The notes under the pieces: model-generated
What the model was told of the DNA's origin: nothing
The model's database searches: none
What the model saw: only the letters and a program-made list of their open reading frames with translations
In this document: piece after piece, positions 1 through 5,746 of the stretch
Layout: every line of letters begins with the position of its first letter
Numbering within the stretch: position 1 is the first letter of the stretch
Assembly (NCBI GenBank): GCA_963205155.1
Contig: CAUJJY010000407.1
Coordinates: forward strand, 1-10,472
Source: Candidatus Zixiibacteriota bacterium
Lineage (GTDB): Bacteria > Zixibacteria > MSB-5A5 > CAIYYT01
Direction of reading: 5' to 3'
DNA: 10,472 nt
Made by a program: the position numbers and the translations under genes

Positions 1-1
1 T

Positions 2-589
2 GTCGGCACGAAAAAAGACCCGGAAAACATGATCCTGCAGACCAATCTCGAGGCCGCTCACGAAGCCGCCCGCCAGATTCGCCTGCGCGATATCGGCGGC
101 TTGATCATTCTCGATTTTATCGACATGTATTCGCACGCCAATCGCAAGGTGCTGTTCGAGGAGTTCAAGAGTTGTTTCGATAACGACCGCGCCAAGAACT
201 CGATTCTTCCGGTGAGCGATTTCGGCTTAATTGAAATGACCCGCGAACGCACCAAACCGTCGATTATGTACACGCTGTCTGAATCGTGTCCGACCTGTCA
301 CGGTTTTGGGCGCATCATGTCGAAGGAAACGATGGCGATGAAGGTCGAACGCTGGTTCATGCGCGCCAAGGTTGCCAAAGCCGGCAAACGCTATCAGGTA
401 CGCTTCCATCCCGATGTCGCCAAGTTCATGATGAACGAGGATGTCAACCGTATCAAGGAAATCGAAAAAGCCCACCGCTTCAAAATCGAGATGGTCGCCG
501 ATGAGCTGTTGGCGCAGGACGATTACCGCATCATCGACATGATCGAAGATGTGGACATTACGGCGCTGTATCAGGGGGTACGGCCGTAA
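2..589 (+). CDS. rng: Ribonuclease E/G family protein (RNase G-like), 3' part
   Basis: This is the C-terminal part of an endoribonuclease that cleaves single-stranded AU-rich RNA and matures rRNA in the cytoplasm. The reading frame is open from base 2, so the gene starts upstream of the window; the first ATG in view (29) is internal, because the preceding codons (VGTKKDPEN) already match the family. Visible parts are the NLEAA stretch, then RDIGGLIILDFIDM, the metal-binding end of the catalytic DNase I-like subdomain. CPTCHGFGR follows, the zinc-link motif (CPxC) that joins protomers in RNase E/G. The small dimerisation domain comes after it, with no long E. coli RNase E-type scaffold tail, so RNase G is the better name. 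It ends in TAA. No T-rich intrinsic terminator follows, only a REP-like hairpin about 75 bases downstream. The family is certain; E versus G is an inference from the short C-terminus. Confidence 0.9.
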   Translation, partial: VGTKKDPENMILQTNLEAAHEAARQIRLRDIGGLIILDFIDMYSHANRKVLFEEFKSCFDNDRAKNSILPVSDFGLIEMTRERTKPSIMYTLSESCPTCHGFGRIMSKETMAMKVERWFMRAKVAKAGKRYQVRFHPDVAKFMMNEDVNRIKEIEKAHRFKIEMVADELLAQDDYRIIDMIEDVDITALYQGVRP

Positions 590-663
590 GGGGGATGGAC
601 TTGTTCGCTATCCGCACAATCATTACGCAACAGTCATCAAACTACTGACATTACGAGGCTGTC

Positions 664-683
664 ATCCCGGCGAAAGCCGGGAT
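664..683. repeat. REP-like palindrome (8-bp stem, GAAA loop)
   Basis: Perfect inverted repeat ATCCCGGC-GAAA-GCCGGGAT, embedded in a 'gtcatcccggcgaaagccgg' context. This resembles the dispersed GTCATxCCCGCGAAAGCGGGxATCCAG-type extragenic palindromes found in many bacterial genomes. It lies between two convergent genes, where such elements often sit. Neither strand has a T-tract after the stem, so it is a poor intrinsic terminator, though it could protect 3' ends. Confidence 0.6.
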
Positions 684-693
684 CCAGCCTTGA

Positions 694-1185
694 TCATTTT
701 AGTCCCGTCAGATCGTCACCTTGTTGCTTCATGTACTTCTTGAGTTTCGCAAGTACGGGCATCAGCGCGATCTCTTCCGCTCCCTCGGGAATCTTCGTAA
801 TATCCACCAAACCGCGATTGTCGTCGCCGATATCGTTTTCGGTTTCGAACTCGTCTTCCCGGTCCTGATCCGTCTCTTCAGTCGCCCATTCTGCGGGCAT
901 CCAGTCGATCATCGTTCCGCCGGCCTCTTCGTAATGAGGACTGACCAACCAATTGTGATCGTCCTCACGTGTTACACGAAAGTCGCGGACCCTGAACAGC
1001 TTTCCTGAATGAAGGTCAAACCGCTCCTCGTCAAGAGACGGCACCGGTTCGAACAAGTACATTTGGTCAAGTACTTCAGCCTTATTCTCTTCGGGAATGA
1101 TGTATTCTTCAATCATCCGTCCGTGGACTTCGATCTTCTTGGTAGGAAACGGAAGGCGGGGTTCACCGTCTGATTTGTATGACAT
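694..1185 (-). CDS. Acidic protein of unknown function (163 aa)
   Basis: I do not recognise this protein. The frame is open for 163 codons and starts at an ATG with an AGGAG ribosome binding site 5 bases upstream (minus strand, complement of 1191-1195), so it is probably real. There is no signal peptide or membrane segment, so it is presumably cytoplasmic. The N-terminal 100 residues are mixed and contain several aromatic residues (HNWLVSPHY, MIDWMPAEW). Residues about 103-122 are strongly acidic (TEETDQDREDEFETENDIGDD) and probably disordered. The C-terminal 40 residues look helical and end in a lysine-rich stretch (VLAKLKKYMKQQ). It is transcribed convergently with the RNase gene and divergently from the TonB-domain gene. 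No function can be assigned from sequence alone. Confidence 0.7.
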   Translation of the reverse strand: MSYKSDGEPRLPFPTKKIEVHGRMIEEYIIPEENKAEVLDQMYLFEPVPSLDEERFDLHSGKLFRVRDFRVTREDDHNWLVSPHYEEAGGTMIDWMPAEWATEETDQDREDEFETENDIGDDNRGLVDITKIPEGAEEIALMPVLAKLKKYMKQQGDDLTGLK

Positions 1186-1231
1186 AAGCTCTCCTTTCTA
1201 CTGATTGTCGCCACCTTAACGTGTATGAAAA

Positions 1232-1258
1232 AGTCTATTCCAGGATTTGCGTTGTCAA
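1232..1258 (-). promoter_or_regulatory. Possible promoter for the acidic unknown gene
   Basis: On the minus strand a perfect TTGACA (-35; complement of 1253-1258) is followed after 15 bases by TAGACT (-10-like; complement of 1232-1237). The spacer is short and the -10 is imperfect, so this is only a candidate. It is correctly placed about 45-70 bases upstream of the ATG at 1185. Confidence 0.3.
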
Positions 1259-1324
1259 TCACATTTTCGGTTCAGCGAGAAATCCAATCTTGCGATATCT
1301 CGCTAACTTTGTCCCCATTTGCGC

Positions 1325-1352
1325 TTGCCTCTTTCTCGACCATTGCTATATT
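1325..1352 (+). promoter_or_regulatory. Possible promoter for the TonB-domain gene
   Basis: TTGCCT (1325-1330) and TATATT (1347-1352) are separated by 16 bases. Transcription would begin near 1360, about 40 bases before the ATG at 1401. This position would exclude the longer upstream reading frame (first ATG at 1221) from translation and supports the shorter start. Confidence 0.4.
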
Positions 1353-1400
1353 TATTTGATCATCATCAATTGGAGGGTGGATACACCAAAGGGAAGATGT

Positions 1401-2288
1401 ATGGCAATGAAGTTTCGGAACGTGGCCTTCCTGTTTATTGCCGCGTGCGCCGCGCTCATCTGTACCTTAAATTCGGAAGCCGCTGCACGTGTTTGGACGC
1501 TTTCGGAATTGGATACGCTTTCGAGTCGCGAATGGCTCTGGATCGACAAGACATACACGGAGCCGATTTCAGAATACTACACTGAAACAGAAGGTCCTGA
1601 CAAACTGCCGGTACGATCTGATTACATTGCTCCAAAGTATCCGAAAGAGGCATCGAAGACGGGTGCCGAAGGTTCGGTTTGGGTAAAGATACTCGTCGAC
1701 GAGAAGGGAAAAGTAAGAGTCGCCCGCATTCTGGAAGACTCCGGTACGGACGTTGGATTTGAGGATGCCGCGCTGGCAGCAGCGATTAAGTCAAAGTGGA
1801 AACCGGCTATCAAAGACGGTAAACGCATTCCCGTCTGGGTCGCATACAAATCAGCCTTTTACTTGAACATGACCGACGACGGAAGGCCAATTCGGCAAAT
1901 CAACCGATGGCATTGGATAGCTGCCGGGGACTCAGTATACTTCAGTCACGGACTAAATTGGCAAGAACCCGCGAATGACGACATACCCGGCATAGATGAT
2001 TCTGTCGGAGTTGAAGTGATGCCAGTCAAGGTGAAGGATCCGAAGATTAGTTATCCTGAAGCCGCACGAAAGCTTGAAATGGACGGAAGCGTTTGGGTAA
2101 AAGTGTTGGTCAGCCGTAGCGGACGTGTTGCCCAGGCAATGGTAGCCAAGGAGTCGGGATGCGACTGCGGCTTTGAGGAAAGTGCGCTCTGGGCTGCGAT
2201 TAACTCCAAATGGAAACCCGCCATGTTTGACAAGAAGCCTATAGCGCTCTGGGTGACATATGAAATTAGGTTCGAATTGAGGCATTAG
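1401..2288 (+). CDS. Secreted protein with tandem TonB C-terminal domains (295 aa)
   Basis: The protein has two copies of the TonB C-terminal fold, at residues about 75-155 and 209-293. Each shows the family pattern YPxxAxxxxxxGxVWVKxLV...G.V......SG...GFE..AL.AAI.SKWKPA. In TonB this domain contacts the TonB box and plug of outer-membrane receptors. Here there is no proline-rich spanner. Residues 4-22 form a signal sequence (KFR, then a hydrophobic run) that fits either signal peptidase I near SEAAA (25-29) or a lipobox IAAC with Cys16. The start at 1401 is preferred because the signal peptide follows directly, whereas the in-frame extension to 1221 encodes an implausible N-terminus. The ribosome binding site is weak (GGGAAG). 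It is probably periplasmic or a lipoprotein; its partner is unknown. It converges on the metallophosphoesterase gene. Confidence 0.85.
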   Translation: MAMKFRNVAFLFIAACAALICTLNSEAAARVWTLSELDTLSSREWLWIDKTYTEPISEYYTETEGPDKLPVRSDYIAPKYPKEASKTGAEGSVWVKILVDEKGKVRVARILEDSGTDVGFEDAALAAAIKSKWKPAIKDGKRIPVWVAYKSAFYLNMTDDGRPIRQINRWHWIAAGDSVYFSHGLNWQEPANDDIPGIDDSVGVEVMPVKVKDPKISYPEAARKLEMDGSVWVKVLVSRSGRVAQAMVAKESGCDCGFEESALWAAINSKWKPAMFDKKPIALWVTYEIRFELRH

Positions 2289-2349
2289 GCCGTAGAGCGG
2301 TACATCATGGGGTGTTCCTCACAAGCTACTCAACTTTGAGGCAGTATGT

Positions 2350-3453
2350 TCATCGTAACATGATCCCTACCACCTCCGGTCGATTGCCCGACCGTAGCGG
2401 CGGTCCCCAGGTGCCGGCGCCACAGGAAGTGTAGAGGTTGTAAGAACCATCGGTGTACAACCCAAAGTCGAGGCCGTTGTAGACACGCTTTGAAATATAG
2501 TTGAACGGCCAGATTTGCCCGCGATGTGTATGCCCCGCCAACTGCAGATTGACCCCAGCCTTCCTCATGATCTCCACAAAGCGCGGCTCATGAAAGAGTA
2601 CGAGACTCGGCTGCGCCGGATTGATCTGCTCAACAATTGAATCCAGCTTCGCGGGGTTTCCGATAGTGAGATAGTCTATTCCCACTAACTGCACGCCTTC
2701 GAGATCGACAATCTCATCGCGAAGAATCCGCACATTGGTGCTTTGCAGGGCATCAAATGACTTTTGCAGTCCCACATAGGTCTCGTGATTGCCGGTGATA
2801 AAATACACTCCCAGCGGCGCCTGAATCTGATTCAGCGGTTCGACCAGATGGCTCAAGTCCTCGCCCGCGCCGTCAAACAAGTCGCCGGTGATCACCACGA
2901 CATCCGGTTTAGCGCTATTGATGAGATTGACGACTTTCTGCGCAAATCCGGATCGATTGATTGCGCCGAGATGAATATCCGAAGCCTGCACAATCGTGCG
3001 GCCTTTCCATTGCTCCGGAAGATTCTCAATCTGGACAGTGATATTCTTCAACACCGGATTAGCTGCATTCCAAATTCCGTAGAACGAGAACAGCAGAGCT
3101 GCAATGTAGATCGGGGCACTTACCCAAGCGGCAAGAACATTGATGCCGGTAATCTTCACGATCAGCACCACGACCCAGCAGAGCATCGTCGCCATCATCA
3201 AGTACAGAAAGATTCCGAGCCAGCCGGCAGAGATGACATAGAGGAAGCGCGTGACAAAGTTCTCGTGCGTGTGAACAAGCATCGATGTGATGATGAAACT
3301 GAATGCAAGCGTCAGCATTGAGCCAAGGAGGATCTTCCGGAGCGGACCAGATCCGATTTGGAAAAACTTGATGAATGAGAAGAATATCCCTGCGTGGGCA
3401 GCGGCGATAATCAGTGAAGCAATGGTGACAAATACAAAGAAACTGGTTCTCAT
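2350..3453 (-). CDS. Membrane-anchored metallophosphoesterase (YaeI/YkuE-like), 367 aa
   Basis: This is a calcineurin-like phosphoesterase with an N-terminal membrane domain. Residues about 1-130 carry four or five hydrophobic segments (near 5-25, 41-60, 69-98 and 103-125). The catalytic domain follows with the canonical dinuclear-metal motifs: D159-x-H161 (SDIHLG), G190-D191 (ITGDLFDG), G221-N-H-E224, H288 (LFHEP) and G307-H-T-H310. The C-terminal SCGAGTWGPPLRSGNRPE is typical of the YaeI/YkuE subgroup, some members of which act on lipid A precursors or other phospholipid-linked phosphates. The substrate here is not evident. The start at 3453 has only a weak AGAGA ribosome binding site, but the first helix starts right there. 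It is a single-gene unit converging with the TonB-domain gene (61 bases apart), and no terminator is visible between them. Confidence 0.9.
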   Translation of the reverse strand: MRTSFFVFVTIASLIIAAAHAGIFFSFIKFFQIGSGPLRKILLGSMLTLAFSFIITSMLVHTHENFVTRFLYVISAGWLGIFLYLMMATMLCWVVVLIVKITGINVLAAWVSAPIYIAALLFSFYGIWNAANPVLKNITVQIENLPEQWKGRTIVQASDIHLGAINRSGFAQKVVNLINSAKPDVVVITGDLFDGAGEDLSHLVEPLNQIQAPLGVYFITGNHETYVGLQKSFDALQSTNVRILRDEIVDLEGVQLVGIDYLTIGNPAKLDSIVEQINPAQPSLVLFHEPRFVEIMRKAGVNLQLAGHTHRGQIWPFNYISKRVYNGLDFGLYTDGSYNLYTSCGAGTWGPPLRSGNRPEVVGIMLR

Positions 3454-3545
3454 GTTCTCTATGGTACGCGAAAAATGTTAGTATCAAAAGTTGTCCATGA
3501 TTTTTCTCCAAGGCTCAAAGTCGCTAATTGTCTGAAGCCTATGTC

Positions 3546-3551
3546 ATTATA
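3546..3551 (-). promoter_or_regulatory. -10 element for the metallophosphoesterase gene
   Basis: A perfect TATAAT on the minus strand (complement of 3546-3551) lies about 95 bases upstream of the ATG and is embedded in a GTCAT-TAT-ATGAC dyad (3543-3555). The corresponding -35 region (near 3569-3574) matches poorly, so activation or another sigma preference is possible. An arm pair ATTGTCTGA (3527-3535) and TCAGACAAT (3592-3600) flanks it. Confidence 0.4.
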
Positions 3552-3588
3552 TGACTTGCGTGGGGTTCTAATCACATTTGTTTGTATG

Positions 3589-3599
3589 TTGTCAGACAA
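3589..3599. promoter_or_regulatory. Small palindrome TTGTCAGACAA between divergent genes
   Basis: TTGTC-A-GACAA is a perfect 11-base dyad about 30-40 bases upstream of the RRM-gene -35 and about 40 bases upstream of the metallophosphoesterase -10. The half ATTGTCTGA recurs at 3527-3535. It could be an operator shared by the divergent genes, but a short dyad like this can occur by chance. Confidence 0.25.
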
Positions 3600-3629
3600 T
3601 GAGTTAAAGGATTTTCCCCAAAATAAATG

Positions 3630-3656
3630 TTGACAAATGTAGTCTTTGCCGATAAT
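3630..3656 (+). promoter_or_regulatory. Promoter of the RRM RNA-binding protein gene
   Basis: A perfect TTGACA (3630-3635) and GATAAT (3651-3656) are 15 bases apart; the spacer is shorter than the usual 17. Transcription would start near 3663, giving a leader of roughly 180 bases before the ATG at 3842. The -10 sits in CCGATAATGTA, which recurs upstream of the operon at 4697-4707. Confidence 0.5.
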
Positions 3657-3662
3657 GTACAG

Positions 3663-3841
3663 CATGCAACCACAAGTCTTCCTCTTTAATTTTTAGGGTT
3701 AATGCATTTCGTAAGAGAATCAAGCCGAAGAAATTTATCAGGAGACGAGGCGCAATAGTGCGCAACAATCATTGTTTACCCGCGAACGCCGCGTAGTTGC
3801 CATCGCTGCCAATTTGCCGGTAAACCAAACAGGAGAGAGAA
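3663..3841 (+). promoter_or_regulatory. Long, potentially structured 5' leader of the RRM gene
   Basis: No gene is visible here. The leader contains a hairpin GCGCA-ATAG-TGCGC (3750-3763). It also has a larger stem GTTTACC (3774-3780) / GGTAAAC (3819-3825) enclosing CGCG-AACGC-CGCG (3781-3793). The larger stem closes 5 bases before the Shine-Dalgarno AGGAG (3831-3835). This layout could control translation, for example with temperature, but that is an inference. Confidence 0.35.
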
Positions 3842-4204
3842 ATGAACATCTTTGTAGGCAATCTGTCACGTCAGGCAACGGAAGAGGATCTTCGTCAGGC
3901 GTTTTCGGCCTTCGGCAATGTAGCCAAAGCCACCATCATTAAAGACAAGTTCTCGGGCGAGCCCCGCGGATTCGGCTTTGTCGAGATGGCGACTAAAGAG
4001 GAAGCAATGGCTGCTATCGCTGGAATGAACGGCAAGGAACTGCTTGGTCGTACCCTCAACGTCAACGAAGCGCGTCCGCGTGAAGCGGGTGGCGGCGGCG
4101 GCGGTTCTCGTGGTGGTGGCGGTGGTGATCGTCGCGGTGGCGGCGGTGGCCGTGGTGGATTCGGCGAGCGTCGCGATTACGGCGGCGGACGTCGCAACGG
4201 GTAA
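3842..4204 (+). CDS. Glycine-rich RRM RNA-binding protein (120 aa)
   Basis: This is a small cytoplasmic single-RRM protein of the bacterial Rbp/glycine-rich type. RNP2 is IFVGNL (residues 3-8) and RNP1 is RGFGFVEM (42-49), with the expected beta-alpha-beta spacing and aromatic residues for stacking on RNA bases. From about residue 83 the chain is a low-complexity Gly/Arg tail with RGG-like repeats ending in GGGRRNG, probably disordered and RNA-binding. Relatives in cyanobacteria are often cold-induced and act in RNA binding or mRNA localisation; the exact role here is unknown. The start is firm: AGGAG lies 6 bases before the ATG and the RRM begins at residue 2. It is a single-gene unit with its own promoter, long leader and intrinsic terminator. 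Confidence 0.95.
   Translation: MNIFVGNLSRQATEEDLRQAFSAFGNVAKATIIKDKFSGEPRGFGFVEMATKEEAMAAIAGMNGKELLGRTLNVNEARPREAGGGGGGSRGGGGGDRRGGGGGRGGFGERRDYGGGRRNG
4087..4198 (+). repeat. GGC/GGT low-complexity tract encoding the Gly/Arg tail
   Basis: The tract consists of runs of GGT and GGC codons broken by CGT/CGC arginine codons. It is coding, not an intergenic repeat, and is prone to length variation by slippage. Confidence 0.7.
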
Positions 4205-4272
4205 TTTCCGTACCGACAGCATTGCGGTGTTATCGTCCGCTGCAATGAATGCCTAATAAATAAGTCGATATG

Positions 4273-4305
4273 ACGCCGCTCGGGTAACTGGGCGGCGTTT
4301 TTTTT
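4273..4305 (+). terminator. Intrinsic terminator of the RRM gene
   Basis: A 9-bp GC-rich stem ACGCCGCTC (4273-4281) / GGGCGGCGT (4290-4298), with one G-U pair and an 8-base loop, runs directly into eight T residues (4298-4305). It lies about 70 bases after the stop codon of the RRM gene and is a textbook rho-independent terminator. Confidence 0.9.
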
Positions 4306-4340
4306 GTTTGTCGAATGGCGTCTCTGTCGGTAATTGGTAG

Positions 4341-4402
4341 CCCACCCGGAGCGAAGCGGAGGGTGGGACATTTGCCACCCCTGCAAGAGTCCCACCCTTC
4401 GC
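4341..4402. repeat. Palindromic repeat built on CCCACCC / GGGTGGG
   Basis: CCCACCC occurs at 4341-4347 and again at 4391-4397, with GGGTGGG at 4361-4367 between them, so two alternative hairpins are possible. The better one pairs 4356-4369 (GCGGAGGGTGGGAC) with 4389-4402 (GTCCCACCCTTCGC), 14 pairs including one G-U. This looks like a dispersed extragenic palindromic element or small non-autonomous repeat. The rest of 4306-4690 holds no gene I can support; short open frames across it are unlike proteins. Confidence 0.5.
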
Positions 4403-4696
4403 TATTCGAACACAGCGACCCCATTCTCGTATCGCCGACTATCTTGTTGCTGCGGTTTTCGACGGAAAGATCGCTTCGAGTGGGGTACCAGTTCACGCAA
4501 TTTCGGGTCGCATGGCGAGACCAATAACGGCATCGTGCATGTGAACCATTTCACTATATCTTTATCTGCGAATATCCAGTTTTCCGACCGGATTTGGTAT
4601 CTGGGTTAAGACCAAATCAGTCTTGCTTTTGTGAGCGCCAGCAATCTATCCCCAAAAATAGACAAAAAAGTTTCTTTATTACTTGACTAATTAAGT

Positions 4697-4718
4697 CCGA
4701 TAATGTAGAGTGTACACT
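4697..4718 (+). promoter_or_regulatory. Operon promoter -10 element with palindrome at the start site
   Basis: GATAAT (4699-4704) within CCGATAATGTA is the same block as in the RRM promoter. No good -35 is placed at 16-18 bases: TTGACT (4683-4688) is only 10 bases away and 4676-4681 is TTATTA. A perfect AGTGTACACT palindrome (4709-4718) covers the expected transcription start near 4711 and could be an operator. Confidence 0.45.
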
Positions 4719-4720
4719 GT

Positions 4721-4750
4721 TGACATTGTGAAAAATGTCACTTATTGTGA
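4721..4750 (+). promoter_or_regulatory. Rex- or CRP/FNR-like operator before the oxidoreductase operon
   Basis: TTGTGA-N6-TCACTT (4726-4743) matches 10 of 12 defined bases of the Rex pattern TTGTGA-N6-TCACAA, and 9 of 10 of the CRP-type TGTGA-N6-TCACA. A second TTGTGA half lies at 4745-4750. An overlapping perfect dyad TGACATT-N6-AATGTCA (4721-4740) offers a different reading. The location, between the likely transcription start and the first ATG at 4760, suits a repressor. Rex senses NADH/NAD+, which would fit an operon ending in NuoE/NuoF-like genes. Confidence 0.4.
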
Positions 4751-4759
4751 GTAGGCGCT

Positions 4760-5482
4760 ATGACTGATCGCAGCTACATCTCGTTCGATAAACGAATCGT
4801 AATTTTTGCCGGCGCTTATGGCTCCGGCAAGACCGAGGTTGCGGTCAACTATGCCATCCAATTGGCGCAACACTCCGAAGATCCCATTAGCATCATTGAT
4901 CTCGACATCGTAAATCCCTATTTCCGTTCCCGCGAGGCTGCCCTCGAGATGGAAACTTACGGAATTCGCCCGATTAATCCGCTGGGCGAACAGACCTTCG
5001 CCGATCTGCCGATTATCGTCCCGCAAATACGCGCTTCGATCGAAAGCAGTTCCGGGCGAGTGATTATCGATGTCGGTGGGGATGACCTGGGCGCTCGAGT
5101 TTTGAGTTCGATGCACGACGCGTTAGAGACTGCGCAATACGAGTTCCTGATGGTGCTCAACGCCAACCGGCCGTTTACCTCGACTGTCGACGGGGCACTC
5201 AAGATGATGCACGATATCGAAACCTCGGCGCGATTGAATTTCACCGGAATCGTCTCCAACACGCACCTGATCGGTGAGACCACACCGCAGACCATTCTCG
5301 ACGGAATTGCACTGGCACAGGCGGTTGCGGTGCGTGCCGAAATACCACTGGTGTTCGCCAGCGGGATGGATGAAGTGATAGCCAAACTTGAAAACAAGAA
5401 TATTTCGACGCCGCTGTTTTCACTGTCGCGGCGCATGCTGAAGCCGTGGGAGCACGCAAGCAGCACGGCGAAAAACCATTAA
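4760..5482 (+). CDS. SIMIBI-type P-loop NTPase (MinD/CobQ-like), first gene of the operon
   Basis: This 240-residue cytoplasmic nucleotide-binding protein has a Walker A motif GAYGSGKTE (residues 18-26). A switch-like IDLDIVNPYFRSRE (46-59) follows, with Asp47 and Asp49 as in CbiA/MinD-type proteins, then a Walker B-like strand VIIDVGGDD (101-109) and a late SNTHL (166-170) in the position of the base-recognition loop. The Walker A is the ordinary GxxGxGKT form, not the deviant KGGxGKT of MinD, so ParA-like dimer activation is not implied. Its job is not established. It leads an operon of Fe-S enzymes with only 23 bases to the ferredoxin gene. A role in assembling or activating the complex, as NTPases do for other metalloenzymes, is therefore attractive but inferred. 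The ribosome binding site is weak (GAGTAGG). Confidence 0.85.
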   Translation: MTDRSYISFDKRIVIFAGAYGSGKTEVAVNYAIQLAQHSEDPISIIDLDIVNPYFRSREAALEMETYGIRPINPLGEQTFADLPIIVPQIRASIESSSGRVIIDVGGDDLGARVLSSMHDALETAQYEFLMVLNANRPFTSTVDGALKMMHDIETSARLNFTGIVSNTHLIGETTPQTILDGIALAQAVAVRAEIPLVFASGMDEVIAKLENKNISTPLFSLSRRMLKPWEHASSTAKNH

Positions 5483-5505
5483 GCGAAGGCAGGACAAGGA
5501 AACTT

Positions 5506-5739
5506 ATGCCGGGTGTCATCATAGATAAGAACTACTGCAAAGGTTGTGAACTTTGCGTCAAAGCCTGTCCGCAGAAAATTCTCTCAATGTCCAAGGACAT
5601 TACCATGCGCGGATATTTCTATGCCCTGATGCATGATCCTTCGCGCTGTATCGGCTGCCAACTGTGCGCGATCACCTGTCCTGATGCGGCAATAACTGTT
5701 AAGATGCACGGCACGCGCTTCGTGCTGTATGAGTATTGA
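5506..5739 (+). CDS. 2x[4Fe-4S] ferredoxin, delta subunit of 2-oxoacid:ferredoxin oxidoreductase
   Basis: This 77-residue bacterial-type ferredoxin (KorD/VorC-like) carries electrons from the catalytic subunits to external ferredoxin. Two complete cluster motifs are visible: C11-x2-C14-x2-C17-x3-C21-P (CKGCELCVKACP) and C48-x2-C51-x2-C54-x3-C58-P (CIGCQLCAITCP). The ATG at 5506 is chosen over the in-frame ATG at 5446 because AAGGA (5496-5500) sits 5 bases before it. The longer version would also overlap the preceding gene and add a basic, unconserved extension. The alpha subunit gene follows after 7 bases, the usual delta-alpha-beta-gamma order for this enzyme class. Confidence 0.93.
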   Translation: MPGVIIDKNYCKGCELCVKACPQKILSMSKDITMRGYFYALMHDPSRCIGCQLCAITCPDAAITVKMHGTRFVLYEY

Positions 5740-5746
5740 GGCTGAC

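Noticed and set aside
579..588. TACGGCCGTA palindrome over the RNase stop codon
   Set aside because: It is a short perfect palindrome within coding sequence with no T-tract; probably chance.
1221..1400. N-terminal extension of the TonB-domain frame
   Set aside because: It lies upstream of a proper signal peptide at 1401, overlaps the promoter candidate at 1325-1352 and has no ribosome binding site.
2289..2349. Terminator between the TonB-domain and metallophosphoesterase genes
   Set aside because: Only a 4-5 bp CTCAA/TTGAG dyad without a T-tract is present.
3866..4222. Minus-strand open frame over the RRM gene
   Set aside because: It is a Thr/Ala-rich shadow produced by the glycine codon tract of the real gene.
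4315..4609. Open frames after the RRM terminator
   Set aside because: They cross the palindromic repeat, have low-complexity or unprotein-like translations and no ribosome binding site.
4683..4688. TTGACT as the -35 of the operon promoter
   Set aside because: It is only 10 bases from the GATAAT element, too close for a standard sigma-70 promoter.
5446..5505. Longer ferredoxin start at 5446
   Set aside because: It overlaps the preceding gene and lacks a ribosome binding site, while 5506 has AAGGA at the right distance.
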